This document shows, one piece after another, positions 33,192-41,783 of a DNA stretch of 64,000 bases. The DNA lies in assembly GCA_041390685.1 (NCBI GenBank), contig JAWKPL010000001.1, positions 1,240,001-1,304,000 on the forward strand, given 5' to 3'. Positions within the stretch are counted from its first letter, which is position 1; every line of letters begins with the position of its first letter. The DNA is from JAIBBD01 sp041390685 (lineage in GTDB: Bacteria > Chloroflexota > Dehalococcoidia > UBA2979). The notes under the pieces are model-generated. The model worked only from the letters and a program-made list of their open reading frames with translations. It made no database searches and was not told the DNA's origin. Both the position numbers and the translations under genes were made by a program.

Positions 33192-34433
33192 GTGCGGACG
33201 CCATCTGAGCGTCGGCGTCGCAGTCGAACACTGGCCAGAGCCAAGCGGCACACGCGTCCCCACGGGAAGCGTTATGCCCTGCGGCTCATTGCGCACGCGA
33301 CCGTGGCTATCGCGCTGCTGGCGGTTGTCGTAGCCGGTGCGCGATTCACCATCGCGGCGCCGGCGAACGGATACAATGCCTCGTTGAAGGTCTCCGCCTT
33401 CTCGCTGCCGGGACTGGCGGCGTCGATCCCTGCCGAGGTCGAGAGCGCTCCCGTCACACCGCCCGCAGTTGCGGTGACCGTCGTGCCGGCGGCGGAGCAG
33501 CCGCCCGTGGTCACCTCCGCGCCTCAGCCGACCCCTGAAGCGGTACGCGACGTCTCGCAGGCCATCGTCGAGGGCACGGCCGTCCCGGCCGCCTCGGCTC
33601 CCGTACGCGCATCGCGGACGCAGGAGCCCGTCCTCAAGTACTACCAGTACCAGGTGCAGCCAGGCGATACGGTCAACGCCATCGCCCAGCGCTCCGGTAT
33701 CGACCCGAAGTACATCCTGTGGAACAACATCGACATCATCTCGAACGAGCATGTGCTGACCGTCGGCGACATCCTCATGATCCCTGCCGTCGAAGGCATC
33801 CTGCATCCGGTGAGGATCGGTGACACGCTGTCCGGTATCGCGGCGCAGTACGACGCGAAGGTCGTCGATATCGTCGCGTTCGCGGGGAACGGGCTGGCGA
33901 ACCCGGGTGACCTGAAGGAAGGCTCGATCATCCTCGTGCCTGGCGGCCGCATCGCCGAGCGCACCGTACCGACGGCGCCGACCGGTCGCCCGACACCGCC
34001 GGCACAGGTCGCAGTGCCACAGGGCACGGCCGTCGCCGCAGCGGCCGCGAGTGACGCGTCTGCCGGGGCCGCGACCGGCTGGCTATGGCCCGTTGTGAAC
34101 TCCGTCACCTCGTACTTCGGCCCGAGCCACCCGCTCGGCATTGACATCGAGGCCCCCTACGTCCCGGTGGTCGCCTCGCGTTCCGGCCAGGTTGTCTTCG
34201 TCGGTGGAGACCCCTGCTGTTCGTACGGTCTCTACGTCATCATCCGCCACGACGGCGAGTACGAGACTCGCTACGCGCACCTCTCGCAGTTCAGCGTCCA
34301 GCTGGGCCAGTGGGTCGATGCCGGGCAGCAGATCGGCATCAGCGGCAGCACCGGCCGCTCGACCGGCGCGCACCTGCACTTCGAGGTGATGTACAACGGC
34401 GGCATCGTCAACCCGCTGGCGTTGTTGCCCTAG
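33192..34433 (+). CDS. LysM-domain M23 metallopeptidase (cell-wall hydrolase)
   Basis: A 413-residue exported protein: a basic N-terminus, a signal anchor at about 30-52, a Pro/Ala/Val-rich spacer, two LysM domains (about 149-197, YQVQPGDTVNAIAQRSG; about 203-252, HPVRIGDTLSGIAAQY), another spacer, and a C-terminal M23 domain (about 300-413). His394 and His396 in HLHFEV and YAHLSQ are in place. The first ligand motif reads HPLGID, with four residues between His and Asp where lysostaphin-type enzymes usually have three. It probably cleaves or binds peptidoglycan or another wall polymer. GTG start. The 231-base region upstream holds a TAGACT hexamer at 33086-33091 but no clear riboswitch. Confidence 0.9.
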   Translation: MRTPSERRRRSRTLARAKRHTRPHGKRYALRLIAHATVAIALLAVVVAGARFTIAAPANGYNASLKVSAFSLPGLAASIPAEVESAPVTPPAVAVTVVPAAEQPPVVTSAPQPTPEAVRDVSQAIVEGTAVPAASAPVRASRTQEPVLKYYQYQVQPGDTVNAIAQRSGIDPKYILWNNIDIISNEHVLTVGDILMIPAVEGILHPVRIGDTLSGIAAQYDAKVVDIVAFAGNGLANPGDLKEGSIILVPGGRIAERTVPTAPTGRPTPPAQVAVPQGTAVAAAAASDASAGAATGWLWPVVNSVTSYFGPSHPLGIDIEAPYVPVVASRSGQVVFVGGDPCCSYGLYVIIRHDGEYETRYAHLSQFSVQLGQWVDAGQQIGISGSTGRSTGAHLHFEVMYNGGIVNPLALLP

Positions 34434-34569
34434 TGCGCAGGGGCGCGCGCAGCACAAGGCCGGCTCGCTCGCTCAGGTCGCCATAGGACGGTTCTTGGCA
34501 CCGGCTGTCGCAAGGCCGCACGGCGCGGAGCGGGGGCAACGCGCGGGCGCGAGACGTCGAGGCAGGGCG

Positions 34570-35202
34570 CTAGCCGCGCGGCTCCAGCAGGACGATGCGT
34601 TGCGTGTCCCCCAGGGTGCGGCCCTGGACGACGAGCTTCGCAACCGCCGGTTCGGGCTCGATGCCCACCGCGGACAGGAACGCCTTCAGCCTCGGGTCAT
34701 CGCCGCCGTCGGCCTGATGTCCGGTCGGGATCACGATCGCCGGTTCGAGCATACGGACCGTGCGCGCGGCCTGGTCCGGCTCAAGGGTGCCTTCGGCGAT
34801 CGGCAGGATGAGGATGTCCGCGTTAACCAGCGGTTCCGCGTCGGCGGCCGTCGGCTGGATGCCGATGTCGCCCAGATGCGCGACGTGGATCCCCTCGGCT
34901 TCGACCAGGTAGGCGACGTTCCGGCCTGGCTTCGCTCCATCCTCGATGGGCCGGAGGGATGTCGCGACGCCGAGGATCTGGACGCCCTGCACCTCGTACT
35001 CGCCGGGGCCACCGATGACCAGGGGCTCACCCTTCACGCCCGCAATGTGCGAGTGCATGGGGTGGTCATGACTGACCGCGACGATGTCCGCCGTCGGCCG
35101 CCCCATGTCGAGCCCGCTCGAGCGCTCGAACGGGTCCAGGAGCACGACCGCCTGCTTGGTGCGGATGCGGACGCACGCGTGCCCCAGCCAGGTGATCTCC
35201 AC
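34570..35202 (-). CDS. Metallo-beta-lactamase-fold protein (UlaG-like)
   Basis: A 210-residue cytoplasmic MBL-fold protein starting with MEITWLGHACVRIRT, the typical first strands of the UlaG/Lactamase_B_3 group. The metal motif is VSHDHPMHS, so His-x-His is kept but the following Asp-His is replaced by Met-His, a variant seen in short members of this group. HLGDIG and IPTGHQ supply later ligands. Nuclease, lactonase or other hydrolase roles are all possible. Convergent with the LysM-M23 gene; the 136 bases between show no feature I can name. Confidence 0.8.
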   Translation of the reverse strand: MEITWLGHACVRIRTKQAVVLLDPFERSSGLDMGRPTADIVAVSHDHPMHSHIAGVKGEPLVIGGPGEYEVQGVQILGVATSLRPIEDGAKPGRNVAYLVEAEGIHVAHLGDIGIQPTAADAEPLVNADILILPIAEGTLEPDQAARTVRMLEPAIVIPTGHQADGGDDPRLKAFLSAVGIEPEPAVAKLVVQGRTLGDTQRIVLLEPRG

Positions 35203-35272
35203 AGTCGCCTCCGGTCAACGGTTCGGAAGGATGATCCTATCGAGGCCGGGGGTCAGTCGCCAGCGAGCCCCC

Positions 35273-35845
35273 TCAGGGCTCGCGGAGCGCCTCCTCCAGC
35301 TGGCGCAGCGTCCGGTGATGGAGCGCCTTGATCGCGCCCTCGCTTCGGCCCATGCGGTCGCCAATCTGGGCGTTCGTGAGGCCCTCGACGTACTTGAGGG
35401 CGAGCAGGCGTTGGCGGTCCGCCGGGAGCATGCGGACGGCCTCGCGGACACGCTGGACGTCTTCGCCCATCTCGAGGGTCGACTGCGGGTCCGGCCCCTC
35501 CGTAGGGACGGTCAGAGCGTCGTCGAGTGGGGCGATAGGTGGCCGGCGGCCTCGGTCGCGGTACCAGTTGACCAGCAGGTTGTGCGCGATGGACATCAGC
35601 CAGGAGCCGAACGGGTCCGTGCCGCCCAGCCCGCTCCGCGCGCCGCGGCCGCCGCGGTACGTGTCGAGGCGAGTAAGCGCGTTCAGGAAGGTGCGTGAGG
35701 TCAGTTCCTCGGCCTCAGCGGGGCGGCTCGTGCGCGACAGCAGGTAGCGGTAGACGCGCGGCGCGTACGCCTCGTACAGCGCTGAGAAGGCGTCCGGTTC
35801 GAGGGGGTGCGGCGACCGATCGCCGCGAGCAGGTGGGTTCGGCAG
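35273..35845 (-). CDS. ECF-type RNA polymerase sigma factor (probable CTG start)
   Basis: A 190-residue sigma factor with region 2 (FSALYEAYAPRVYRYLLSR, then a PFGSWLMSIAHNLLVNWYRD core) and region 4 (LPADRQRLLALKYVEGL, then QIGDRMGRSEGAIKALHHRTL). The coding frame extends upstream of the only ATG (35596), which would delete half of region 2, and contains no ATG, GTG or TTG. CTG at 35845 lies six bases after AGGAG and 22 bases downstream of a TATACT -10 hexamer, so I take it as the start. No anti-sigma gene is adjacent. It is divergent from hrcA. Confidence 0.85.
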   Translation of the reverse strand: MPNPPARGDRSPHPLEPDAFSALYEAYAPRVYRYLLSRTSRPAEAEELTSRTFLNALTRLDTYRGGRGARSGLGGTDPFGSWLMSIAHNLLVNWYRDRGRRPPIAPLDDALTVPTEGPDPQSTLEMGEDVQRVREAVRMLPADRQRLLALKYVEGLTNAQIGDRMGRSEGAIKALHHRTLRQLEEALREP

Positions 35846-35867
35846 AGCGCGCTCCTGTGTGTCGTGG

Positions 35868-35873
35868 AGTATA
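35868..35873 (-). promoter_or_regulatory. -10 element of the ECF sigma gene
   Basis: TATACT on the minus strand. Transcription from here would leave an untranslated leader of about 16 bases carrying AGGAG (35856-35852) before the CTG start. No convincing -35 element is visible. Confidence 0.45.
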
Positions 35874-35910
35874 GGTGAATGCGTTTGGCATGCGTCGCCG
35901 CGGCCGGGAA

Positions 35911-35940
35911 TTGACCCCGTCGCTGAGCGGTCGGTACAAT
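35911..35940 (+). promoter_or_regulatory. Sigma-70-type promoter of the hrcA operon
   Basis: TTGACC (35911-35916) and TACAAT (35935-35940) with 18 bases between. The predicted start of transcription falls just before the CIRCE operator, the classical arrangement for HrcA repression of a vegetative promoter. Confidence 0.8.
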
Positions 35941-35951
35941 CGGGAGCGTGG

Positions 35952-35978
35952 TTAGCACTCTCGGCATGAGAGTGCTAA
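35952..35978 (+). promoter_or_regulatory. CIRCE operator
   Basis: TTAGCACTC-N9-GAGTGCTAA, a perfect match to the CIRCE consensus, between the promoter and the hrcA start. It is the binding site of HrcA and should repress hrcA-grpE-dnaK until heat or unfolded protein titrates GroEL away from supporting HrcA. Confidence 0.97.
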
Positions 35979-35991
35979 TGGAGGAAGCAGG

Positions 35992-37008
35992 GTGCTGACC
36001 CGGCGTCGAACCGAGATCCTCGGGCTGGTCGTCCATCAGTACATCGACACTGCCGCTCCGGTGAGTTCGCGGGCGCTGGTGACGCGTCATGGCCTGAGCA
36101 TCTCCACGGCCACGATCCGAAACGAGCTGGCCAAGCTCGAGGAGGATGGCTACATCGCGCAGCCACACACCTCGGCAGGTCGTGTCCCGCTCGACCGTGG
36201 GTACCGCCTCTTCGTCGAGGAACTGATGGCCGAGGAGCCCGTGGGTGTCGATGAGCAACGGACGATCGAGCATCAGTTCCACCAGGCGCCCGCGCGTCTG
36301 GAGGACTGGCTGAGCCTCGCCGCGCACGTGCTCTCCGCTGCCGTCTCCAACGTGGCCGTGATCACACGCCCCAGCAGCCGCGCGGCGCAGTTGCGACACG
36401 TGCAGCTCGTGCACCTCCACGACGAGACCGTCCTCCTGGTCGCAGTGATGGACGATGGGCGCGTTCAGCAGCGGATCGTGCAGCTCAGCCGCAGCGAAGA
36501 CCAGGACGGGCTGACCGCCCGCGCCAGCCGCCTGAACGCCCGCATCGCCGACGCTGAGGCCGCCGCCGTGCGCGCCGTGGCCGATGAGCTTGCGGACGAG
36601 GACGACCAGCGGCTCGCGCGGATGGCCGCCGACCTCATCGACGAGCACCGGATCGCCGGCGAGACCTACCTCGAGGGCCTGCGCTCGGCGCTCGAGCAGC
36701 CGGAGTTCGCTTCCGTGGAGCGCATGCTCGACGCGGTGCGGCACCTGCAGGCCTACGAGCTGCTCCGCGCGCTGCCCGCCCCGGACGACCTCCGCCCGGG
36801 CGCGACGCGGGTCATGATCGGCAGCGAGAACAACGATGACTGGATGCACGAATGGAGCGTCGTGACCTCGTCCTTCGGCGACTACAACGGGTCGCTCGGG
36901 ACGATCGCCGTCCTCGGCCCGACGCGGATGCGCTACGGGTACACCATCCCGCGCGTGCGGTACGTGGCCTCCCTGGTGACGGCGCTCCTGCACGGGGTGA
37001 ACCGGTAG
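35992..37008 (+). CDS. hrcA: Heat-inducible transcription repressor HrcA
   Basis: Represses chaperone genes by binding CIRCE. It has 338 residues with an N-terminal winged helix (LTRRRTEILGLVVHQYI, SISTATIRNELAKLEEDGYI, PHTSAGRVPLDRGYR, the last being highly diagnostic), a central inserted dimerisation domain, and the C-terminal GSLGTIAVLGPTRMRYG. GTG at 35992 follows GGAGGAAGCAGG. It is the first gene of a unit with grpE and dnaK and is self-regulated by the CIRCE element 14 bases upstream. Confidence 0.96.
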   Translation: MLTRRRTEILGLVVHQYIDTAAPVSSRALVTRHGLSISTATIRNELAKLEEDGYIAQPHTSAGRVPLDRGYRLFVEELMAEEPVGVDEQRTIEHQFHQAPARLEDWLSLAAHVLSAAVSNVAVITRPSSRAAQLRHVQLVHLHDETVLLVAVMDDGRVQQRIVQLSRSEDQDGLTARASRLNARIADAEAAAVRAVADELADEDDQRLARMAADLIDEHRIAGETYLEGLRSALEQPEFASVERMLDAVRHLQAYELLRALPAPDDLRPGATRVMIGSENNDDWMHEWSVVTSSFGDYNGSLGTIAVLGPTRMRYGYTIPRVRYVASLVTALLHGVNR

Positions 37009-37035
37009 CCCGGACGCTCCTCGACAAGGACTCGA

Positions 37036-37599
37036 ATGACGACCGAACACACGGATGACACGCCTTCCGGGATGGACGCTCCGCACGAGGAACATCGGAT
37101 GGAGGGTTCCGACGTGGCCACGCTCCGGGCAGAGCTCGAAGAGACGCGCAATAAGTACATGCGTGCCGTGGCCGACTATCAGAACCTCCGCCGCCGGTCC
37201 GAGGAGGAGCGCAGGGAGTACGGGCGGTACACGCTGGCGGCGCTCGTGATCAACTACCTGCCCGTGCTCGACGATCTCGACCGGGCCCTGGAGTCCGTGC
37301 ACGAGGAGATCGCCGGCCACCAGTGGGTCGAGGGCGTCCGCATGGTGGAGCGCAAGTTCCGTGGCGTCCTGGAGGCCAGCGGGGTGCGGGAGATCGAGGC
37401 CGCAGGCGTCGCATTCGACCCGGCGCTGCACGAGGCGATCTCCTACGCGCCCGGGCCGGCAGGCGACGTGATCGCCGTCGTGCAGCCCGGCTATACGCTC
37501 GACGGAAAGGTCGTGCGGCCGGCGCAGGTCGTCGTTGGCAACGGCGCCTCGTCCGGCGGCCCGAAGTCTGACAACGCAACTACCGAGAGCGCGGACTAG
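37036..37599 (+). CDS. grpE: Nucleotide exchange factor GrpE
   Basis: Releases ADP from DnaK. Length 187. An acidic N-terminus leads into the long coiled coil (LRAELEETRNKYMRAVADYQN, about 28-50, with the conserved YQNLRRR), the four-helix segment (LPVLDDLDRALE) and the beta domain (GVAFDPALHEAISY, LDGKVVRPAQVVV). The ATG at 37036 begins 27 bases after hrcA; dnaK follows 41 bases later. Confidence 0.96.
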   Translation: MTTEHTDDTPSGMDAPHEEHRMEGSDVATLRAELEETRNKYMRAVADYQNLRRRSEEERREYGRYTLAALVINYLPVLDDLDRALESVHEEIAGHQWVEGVRMVERKFRGVLEASGVREIEAAGVAFDPALHEAISYAPGPAGDVIAVVQPGYTLDGKVVRPAQVVVGNGASSGGPKSDNATTESAD

Positions 37600-37640
37600 A
37601 CCCGCGCGCAACCCGGCGATCGGGAGGATGGACAGAGACT

Positions 37641-39542
37641 ATGGCGAAGGTCATCGGTATCGACCTCGGCACGACGAACTCCTGCGTGGCGGTGATGGAA
37701 GGCGGTGAGCCGCAAGTCATCCCGAACGCGGAAGGCGGGCGGACGACGCCCTCGATCGTCGCCGTCAGCAAGGCAGGTGAGCGCCTCGTCGGCACCGTCG
37801 CGAAGCGACAGGCGGTGACGAACCCCGACAGCACCATCTTTTCCGTCAAGCGCTTGATGGGCCGCAAGTTCGAAGACGCTGAGGTGCAGCATCTGAAGGC
37901 GGTGGCGCCGTTCCCCATCGAGCGGGCCGCCAACGGCGATGCGGTCGTGGTCATGGGCGGGCGCCAGTACTCCCCGCCCGAGATCAGCGCCATGATCCTG
38001 CAGAAGCTGAAGGCCGACGCCGAGGCGTACCTCGGCGAGACGGTCACCGAGGCCGTGATCACGGTCCCCGCGTACTTCAACGACGCGCAGCGGCAGGCGA
38101 CGCGCGACGCCGGCCGCATCGCGGGCCTCGAGGTGTTGCGCATCATCAACGAGCCGACGGCCGCGTCCCTGGCCTACGGTCTCGACAAGAAAGCCGACGA
38201 GACGATTGCGGTCTACGACCTCGGTGGGGGCACGTTCGACATCTCGGTCCTGGAGTTGGGCGAAGGTACCTTCCAGGTCAAAGCGACGAACGGCGATACG
38301 TTCCTCGGCGGCGATGACTTCGACAATGTCGTCATCAACTTCCTCATCGCCGAGTTCAAGCGCGAGCAGGGCATCGACCTGGCGCAGGACCGCATGGCGC
38401 TGCAGCGCCTGAAGGAGGCGGCCGAGCGCGCGAAGATCGAACTCTCGACGACGCAGCAGACCGAGGTCAACCTCCCCTTCATCACGGCCGACGCCGCCGG
38501 CCCCAAGCACATGGCCATCACCATCCAGCGCTCAAAGCTCGAGCAGCTCGTCGGCGAGCTCGTCGAGCGGTCGCTGACGCCGTGCCAGAAGGCGCTCGAC
38601 GATGCCGCACTGCAGAAGGCGGCCATCGACGAGGTCGTCCTCGTCGGTGGCATGACGCGTATGCCGCTCGTCCAGCAGAAGGTGCAGGAGTTCTTCGGCA
38701 AGGAGCCGCACAAGGGAGTGAACCCGGACGAGGTCGTTGCGATCGGCGCGGCGATCCAGGCCGGTGTGCTCCGCGGCGAGGTGAAGGACGTCCTGCTCCT
38801 CGACGTGACGCCCCTGACGCTCGGCATCGAGACGCTCGGCGGCGTCATGACGCCGCTCATCGAGCGCAACACGACCATCCCCACAAGTGCGAAGCAGGTG
38901 TTCTCCACCGCTGCCGACAACCAGCCGTCCGTCGAGATCCACGTGCTGCAGGGCGAGCGCTCCATGGCCGGAGACAACAAATCGTTGGCTCGCTTCATCC
39001 TCGATGGCATCCTGCCGGCACCCCGTGGCGTGCCGCAGATCGAGGTCGAGTTCAACATCGATGCGAACGGCATGGTAACGGTGGCGGCGCGCGACAAGGC
39101 CACGGCCAAGGAGCAGCACATCACGATCCAGCCGGCCTCGGGCCTCTCGAAGGACGAGGTGGAGCAGCTGCGCCGCGAAGCAGAGAGCCACGCCGCGGAA
39201 GACCTCAGCCGCCGTGAGGCGGTGGAACTGCGGAACGCGGCCGACTCGCTCGCGTACTCCGCGGAGAAAACGCTGCGCGAGAACGCCGACAAGGTCGGCG
39301 ACGACCTGAAGCAGCGGGTCGAGGCGGCGGTGGCGGACGTGCGCAGCGTCCTCGACAGCGGCGACGCGGAGCGCATCCGCTCGGCGACGGAGACGCTGTC
39401 GGAGCGGATGCAGGAGATTGGGCAGGCGGTGTACGGCGCCGCTGGCGCCTCGGCGGATGGCGCTTCCGAGGGGGGTCCCGGTGCGGGTGGACCGGGCGGC
39501 GAGGAGCCGAGTACGGTCGAGGGCGAGTTCCGCGAGGTCTAA
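37641..39542 (+). CDS. dnaK: Chaperone DnaK (Hsp70)
   Basis: ATP-dependent chaperone of 633 residues. The nucleotide-binding domain shows GIDLGTTNSCVAVMEG, VPAYFNDAQRQATRDAG, IINEPTAASLAYGLD and VYDLGGGTFDISVLE; the substrate-binding domain follows from DVTPLTLGIETLGGV, and the lid helices and Gly/Ala-rich tail close the protein. The last residues are acidic (EPSTVEGEFREV) as in many bacteria. Controlled with hrcA and grpE from the CIRCE promoter. A perfect 18-bp hairpin lies 26 bases after the stop. Confidence 0.98.
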   Translation: MAKVIGIDLGTTNSCVAVMEGGEPQVIPNAEGGRTTPSIVAVSKAGERLVGTVAKRQAVTNPDSTIFSVKRLMGRKFEDAEVQHLKAVAPFPIERAANGDAVVVMGGRQYSPPEISAMILQKLKADAEAYLGETVTEAVITVPAYFNDAQRQATRDAGRIAGLEVLRIINEPTAASLAYGLDKKADETIAVYDLGGGTFDISVLELGEGTFQVKATNGDTFLGGDDFDNVVINFLIAEFKREQGIDLAQDRMALQRLKEAAERAKIELSTTQQTEVNLPFITADAAGPKHMAITIQRSKLEQLVGELVERSLTPCQKALDDAALQKAAIDEVVLVGGMTRMPLVQQKVQEFFGKEPHKGVNPDEVVAIGAAIQAGVLRGEVKDVLLLDVTPLTLGIETLGGVMTPLIERNTTIPTSAKQVFSTAADNQPSVEIHVLQGERSMAGDNKSLARFILDGILPAPRGVPQIEVEFNIDANGMVTVAARDKATAKEQHITIQPASGLSKDEVEQLRREAESHAAEDLSRREAVELRNAADSLAYSAEKTLRENADKVGDDLKQRVEAAVADVRSVLDSGDAERIRSATETLSERMQEIGQAVYGAAGASADGASEGGPGAGGPGGEEPSTVEGEFREV

Positions 39543-39567
39543 CTCCGTCGTCGGCCTCGAGCATGCA

Positions 39568-39606
39568 GGTACAGGAATCCCGCCGCGACGGCGGGATTCC
39601 TGTACC
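39568..39606 (+). terminator. Perfect 18-bp hairpin between dnaK and dnaJ
   Basis: Bases 39568-39585 (GGTACAGGAATCCCGCCG) pair without mismatch with 39589-39606 around a CGA loop. No U-run follows; the next bases are CGCGGCGG. It probably terminates or protects the 3' end of the dnaK transcript and sets dnaJ apart from CIRCE control. TAGAAT at 39661-39666 could be the -10 element of a separate dnaJ promoter, without a clear -35. Confidence 0.7.
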
Positions 39607-39714
39607 CGCGGCGGTTCCGCCCGCCGCAGAGACCGACAGCGCGTTGCCGGAGGCCGTGGGTAGAATGAAGGGTCATTGCAGACGCCCGGTGCACCGCCGG
39701 GTGAGGGACCGGGT

Positions 39715-40836
39715 ATGAACGCACAGCGCGACCTGTACGAGGTGATGGGGCTCTCCCGCGACGCGTCGCAGGAGGACATCAAGCGCGCGTTCCGCAAGCT
39801 CGCGATGGAGTACCACCCCGACCGCAACAAGGAAGCAGACGCCGAGGAGCGCTTCAAGGAGGTCGCCGCGGCCTACGACGTGCTCTCCGACCCGGAGAAG
39901 CGGAGCGCGTACGACCGCTACGGGATGGCCGGCGTCGGTGGCAACGGCGGCCAGGGGTTCCAGGGCTTCGAGGGGTTTGGCGGGTTCGGCGACATCTTCG
40001 ATGCGTTCTTTCGCGGCACCGGCGCCCGCCGCGCCGGCCCGCAACGCGGCGCCGACCTGCGGACCAGCATCACGATCGAGTTCGCCGAGGCGGTCTTCGG
40101 CGTCGACCGGGAGATCGAATACCAGCGCGTCGAGCAGTGCGCCGACTGCCGAGGCTCCGGCTCGAAAGCCGGAAGCCGCGCTGCGGTCTGCCCGGAATGC
40201 CGGGGCAGCGGTGAGATCCGCCGCGTGCAGCAGTCCCTCTTCGGCCAGTTCGTCAATGTCGCGACGTGCGACCGCTGCGAGGGAGAGGGGCAGGTGGTCA
40301 CGGACCCGTGCGGCACCTGTAAAGGGCGCGGACATCGCCGGGTCGCCGTGAAGCGCACGGTGAAAGTCCCGGGCGGCGTCGATGACGGCTCGCAGATCCG
40401 CATCTCCGGGGAGGGCGACGCGGGGACACGCGGCGGGCCCGCGGGCAACCTGTACGTCGTGCTGAGAGTGAAGGCGCACAAGGAATTCATGCGCGACGAG
40501 GATGACCTCGTATACGAGCTTCCGCTCAATGTGGCCCAGGCCGCGCTCGGTGCGAGCATCGAGGTGCCCACGCTGGATGGCGACCCTGTGCCGCTGAAGG
40601 TGGAGCCCGGGACGCAACCAGGTCACGTGTTCACCGTGCGCGGGCGCGGGGTGCCTCACCTCCGGGGGACCGGACGCGGCGACCTGCTCGTGCGCGCGAA
40701 CGTTTCGACGCCAACGAAGCTGAGCGATGAGCAGCGCGAACTCCTCGAGCGGCTGGCTGAGTCGTTTGGGACGCCCGCCGAGAACGGCGAAGGCGGCGGC
40801 CTCCTCGGCCGCATCCGCGACGCGCTGGGCGGCTGA
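39715..40836 (+). CDS. dnaJ: Chaperone protein DnaJ
   Basis: DnaK co-chaperone of 373 residues. The J domain (about 5-70) has the HPD motif at 34-36; a short Gly/Phe region (GFQGFEGFGGFG) follows; four zinc-binding repeats CADCRGSG, CPECRGSG, CDRCEGEG and CGTCKGRG define a type I (DnaJ proper) protein; the two C-terminal beta domains complete it. The ATG at 39715 is preferred to an upstream in-frame start lacking homology. dnaJ is 172 bases from dnaK but only 13 bases from prmA, so it probably belongs to a dnaJ-prmA-rsmE unit. Confidence 0.96.
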   Translation: MNAQRDLYEVMGLSRDASQEDIKRAFRKLAMEYHPDRNKEADAEERFKEVAAAYDVLSDPEKRSAYDRYGMAGVGGNGGQGFQGFEGFGGFGDIFDAFFRGTGARRAGPQRGADLRTSITIEFAEAVFGVDREIEYQRVEQCADCRGSGSKAGSRAAVCPECRGSGEIRRVQQSLFGQFVNVATCDRCEGEGQVVTDPCGTCKGRGHRRVAVKRTVKVPGGVDDGSQIRISGEGDAGTRGGPAGNLYVVLRVKAHKEFMRDEDDLVYELPLNVAQAALGASIEVPTLDGDPVPLKVEPGTQPGHVFTVRGRGVPHLRGTGRGDLLVRANVSTPTKLSDEQRELLERLAESFGTPAENGEGGGLLGRIRDALGG

Positions 40837-40849
40837 CATCTCCGGCCGC

Positions 40850-41782
40850 ATGCGTCCCGCCAACGAGCCGGTTCAATGGATCGAGGTCATCGTGCGCGTG
40901 GCGCCGGCCGACGTCGACGCCATTGCCGACGCCCTCCGCGAGGTCTCGCCCGCGGGCGTGTCCATCGAGCCGGCCATCCGCACGCTCGACCATGACAACT
41001 TCCAGTACGAGTTGCTTGATGAGCCGACCACGTTGCGGGTCTGTCTCGCCGGCCCCCTGACCTCGCACGACCGCCGGGCGCTGCGCCGGCGTCTCGCGGC
41101 CGCAGCCGCCATTCCGCTCCCGCCGATCCGATATCGCGCGGTGGGCGACCAGGACTGGTCCGAGGAGTGGAAGCGGTACTTCGGCGTGCTGCACGTGGGC
41201 AGCCGGATGGTCGTGCGGCCCTCGTGGGAGACGTACGAAGCGCAGCCTGACGAACTCGTGATCGAGCTGGATCCGGGGACTGCGTTCGGTACCGGGCAAC
41301 ACGAGACCACGCGGCTGTGCCTCGCGGCGCTGGAGCGTGAGATACGGCCAGGTACGGCGGTGCTCGACGTGGGCACCGGCTCCGGCATCCTGGCCGTTGG
41401 CGCCGTGCTGCTCGGGGCGAAGTCCGTCCGCGCATGCGACATCGATGCGAACGCCATCGCCGCGGCCGTCGAGAACGCGCGCCGCAATGGCGTCGAAGCC
41501 GCCGTGGACGTACGGCCGGGTTCCGTCGGACCGGACTGGCCGTGGGACTCCCCCGCCGAAGCCAGTGCGGACCTCGTGGTCGCCAACATCTCTTCGGTGG
41601 CGCTCGTCGCGCTCATGGAGGAGATGGCCGCGGCGCTCCGCGCCGGCGGTTGCTTCATCGGCAGCGGATTCATCGAGACGGGCAGAGCGGGCGTCGAGGC
41701 GGCGGTGCGCGGCGCCGGTCTCGATACACAGGACATGCTTGAAGACGGCGAGTGGCGGTGCCTCGTGGCGCGGAAGCCGTAG
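40850..41782 (+). CDS. prmA: Ribosomal protein L11 methyltransferase
   Basis: SAM-dependent trimethylation of L11. Length 310. The N-terminal substrate-recognition domain is followed by the linker motif DPGTAFGTGQHETTRLCL, which is specific for PrmA, and the Rossmann domain with VLDVGTGSGILAVGA near 170-184 and VVANISSVAL (the NPPF-like position). The ATG at 40850 is 13 bases after dnaJ; rsmE begins one base after the stop. The dnaJ-prmA-rsmE order is widespread in bacteria. Confidence 0.95.
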   Translation: MRPANEPVQWIEVIVRVAPADVDAIADALREVSPAGVSIEPAIRTLDHDNFQYELLDEPTTLRVCLAGPLTSHDRRALRRRLAAAAAIPLPPIRYRAVGDQDWSEEWKRYFGVLHVGSRMVVRPSWETYEAQPDELVIELDPGTAFGTGQHETTRLCLAALEREIRPGTAVLDVGTGSGILAVGAVLLGAKSVRACDIDANAIAAAVENARRNGVEAAVDVRPGSVGPDWPWDSPAEASADLVVANISSVALVALMEEMAAALRAGGCFIGSGFIETGRAGVEAAVRGAGLDTQDMLEDGEWRCLVARKP

Positions 41783-41783
41783 C

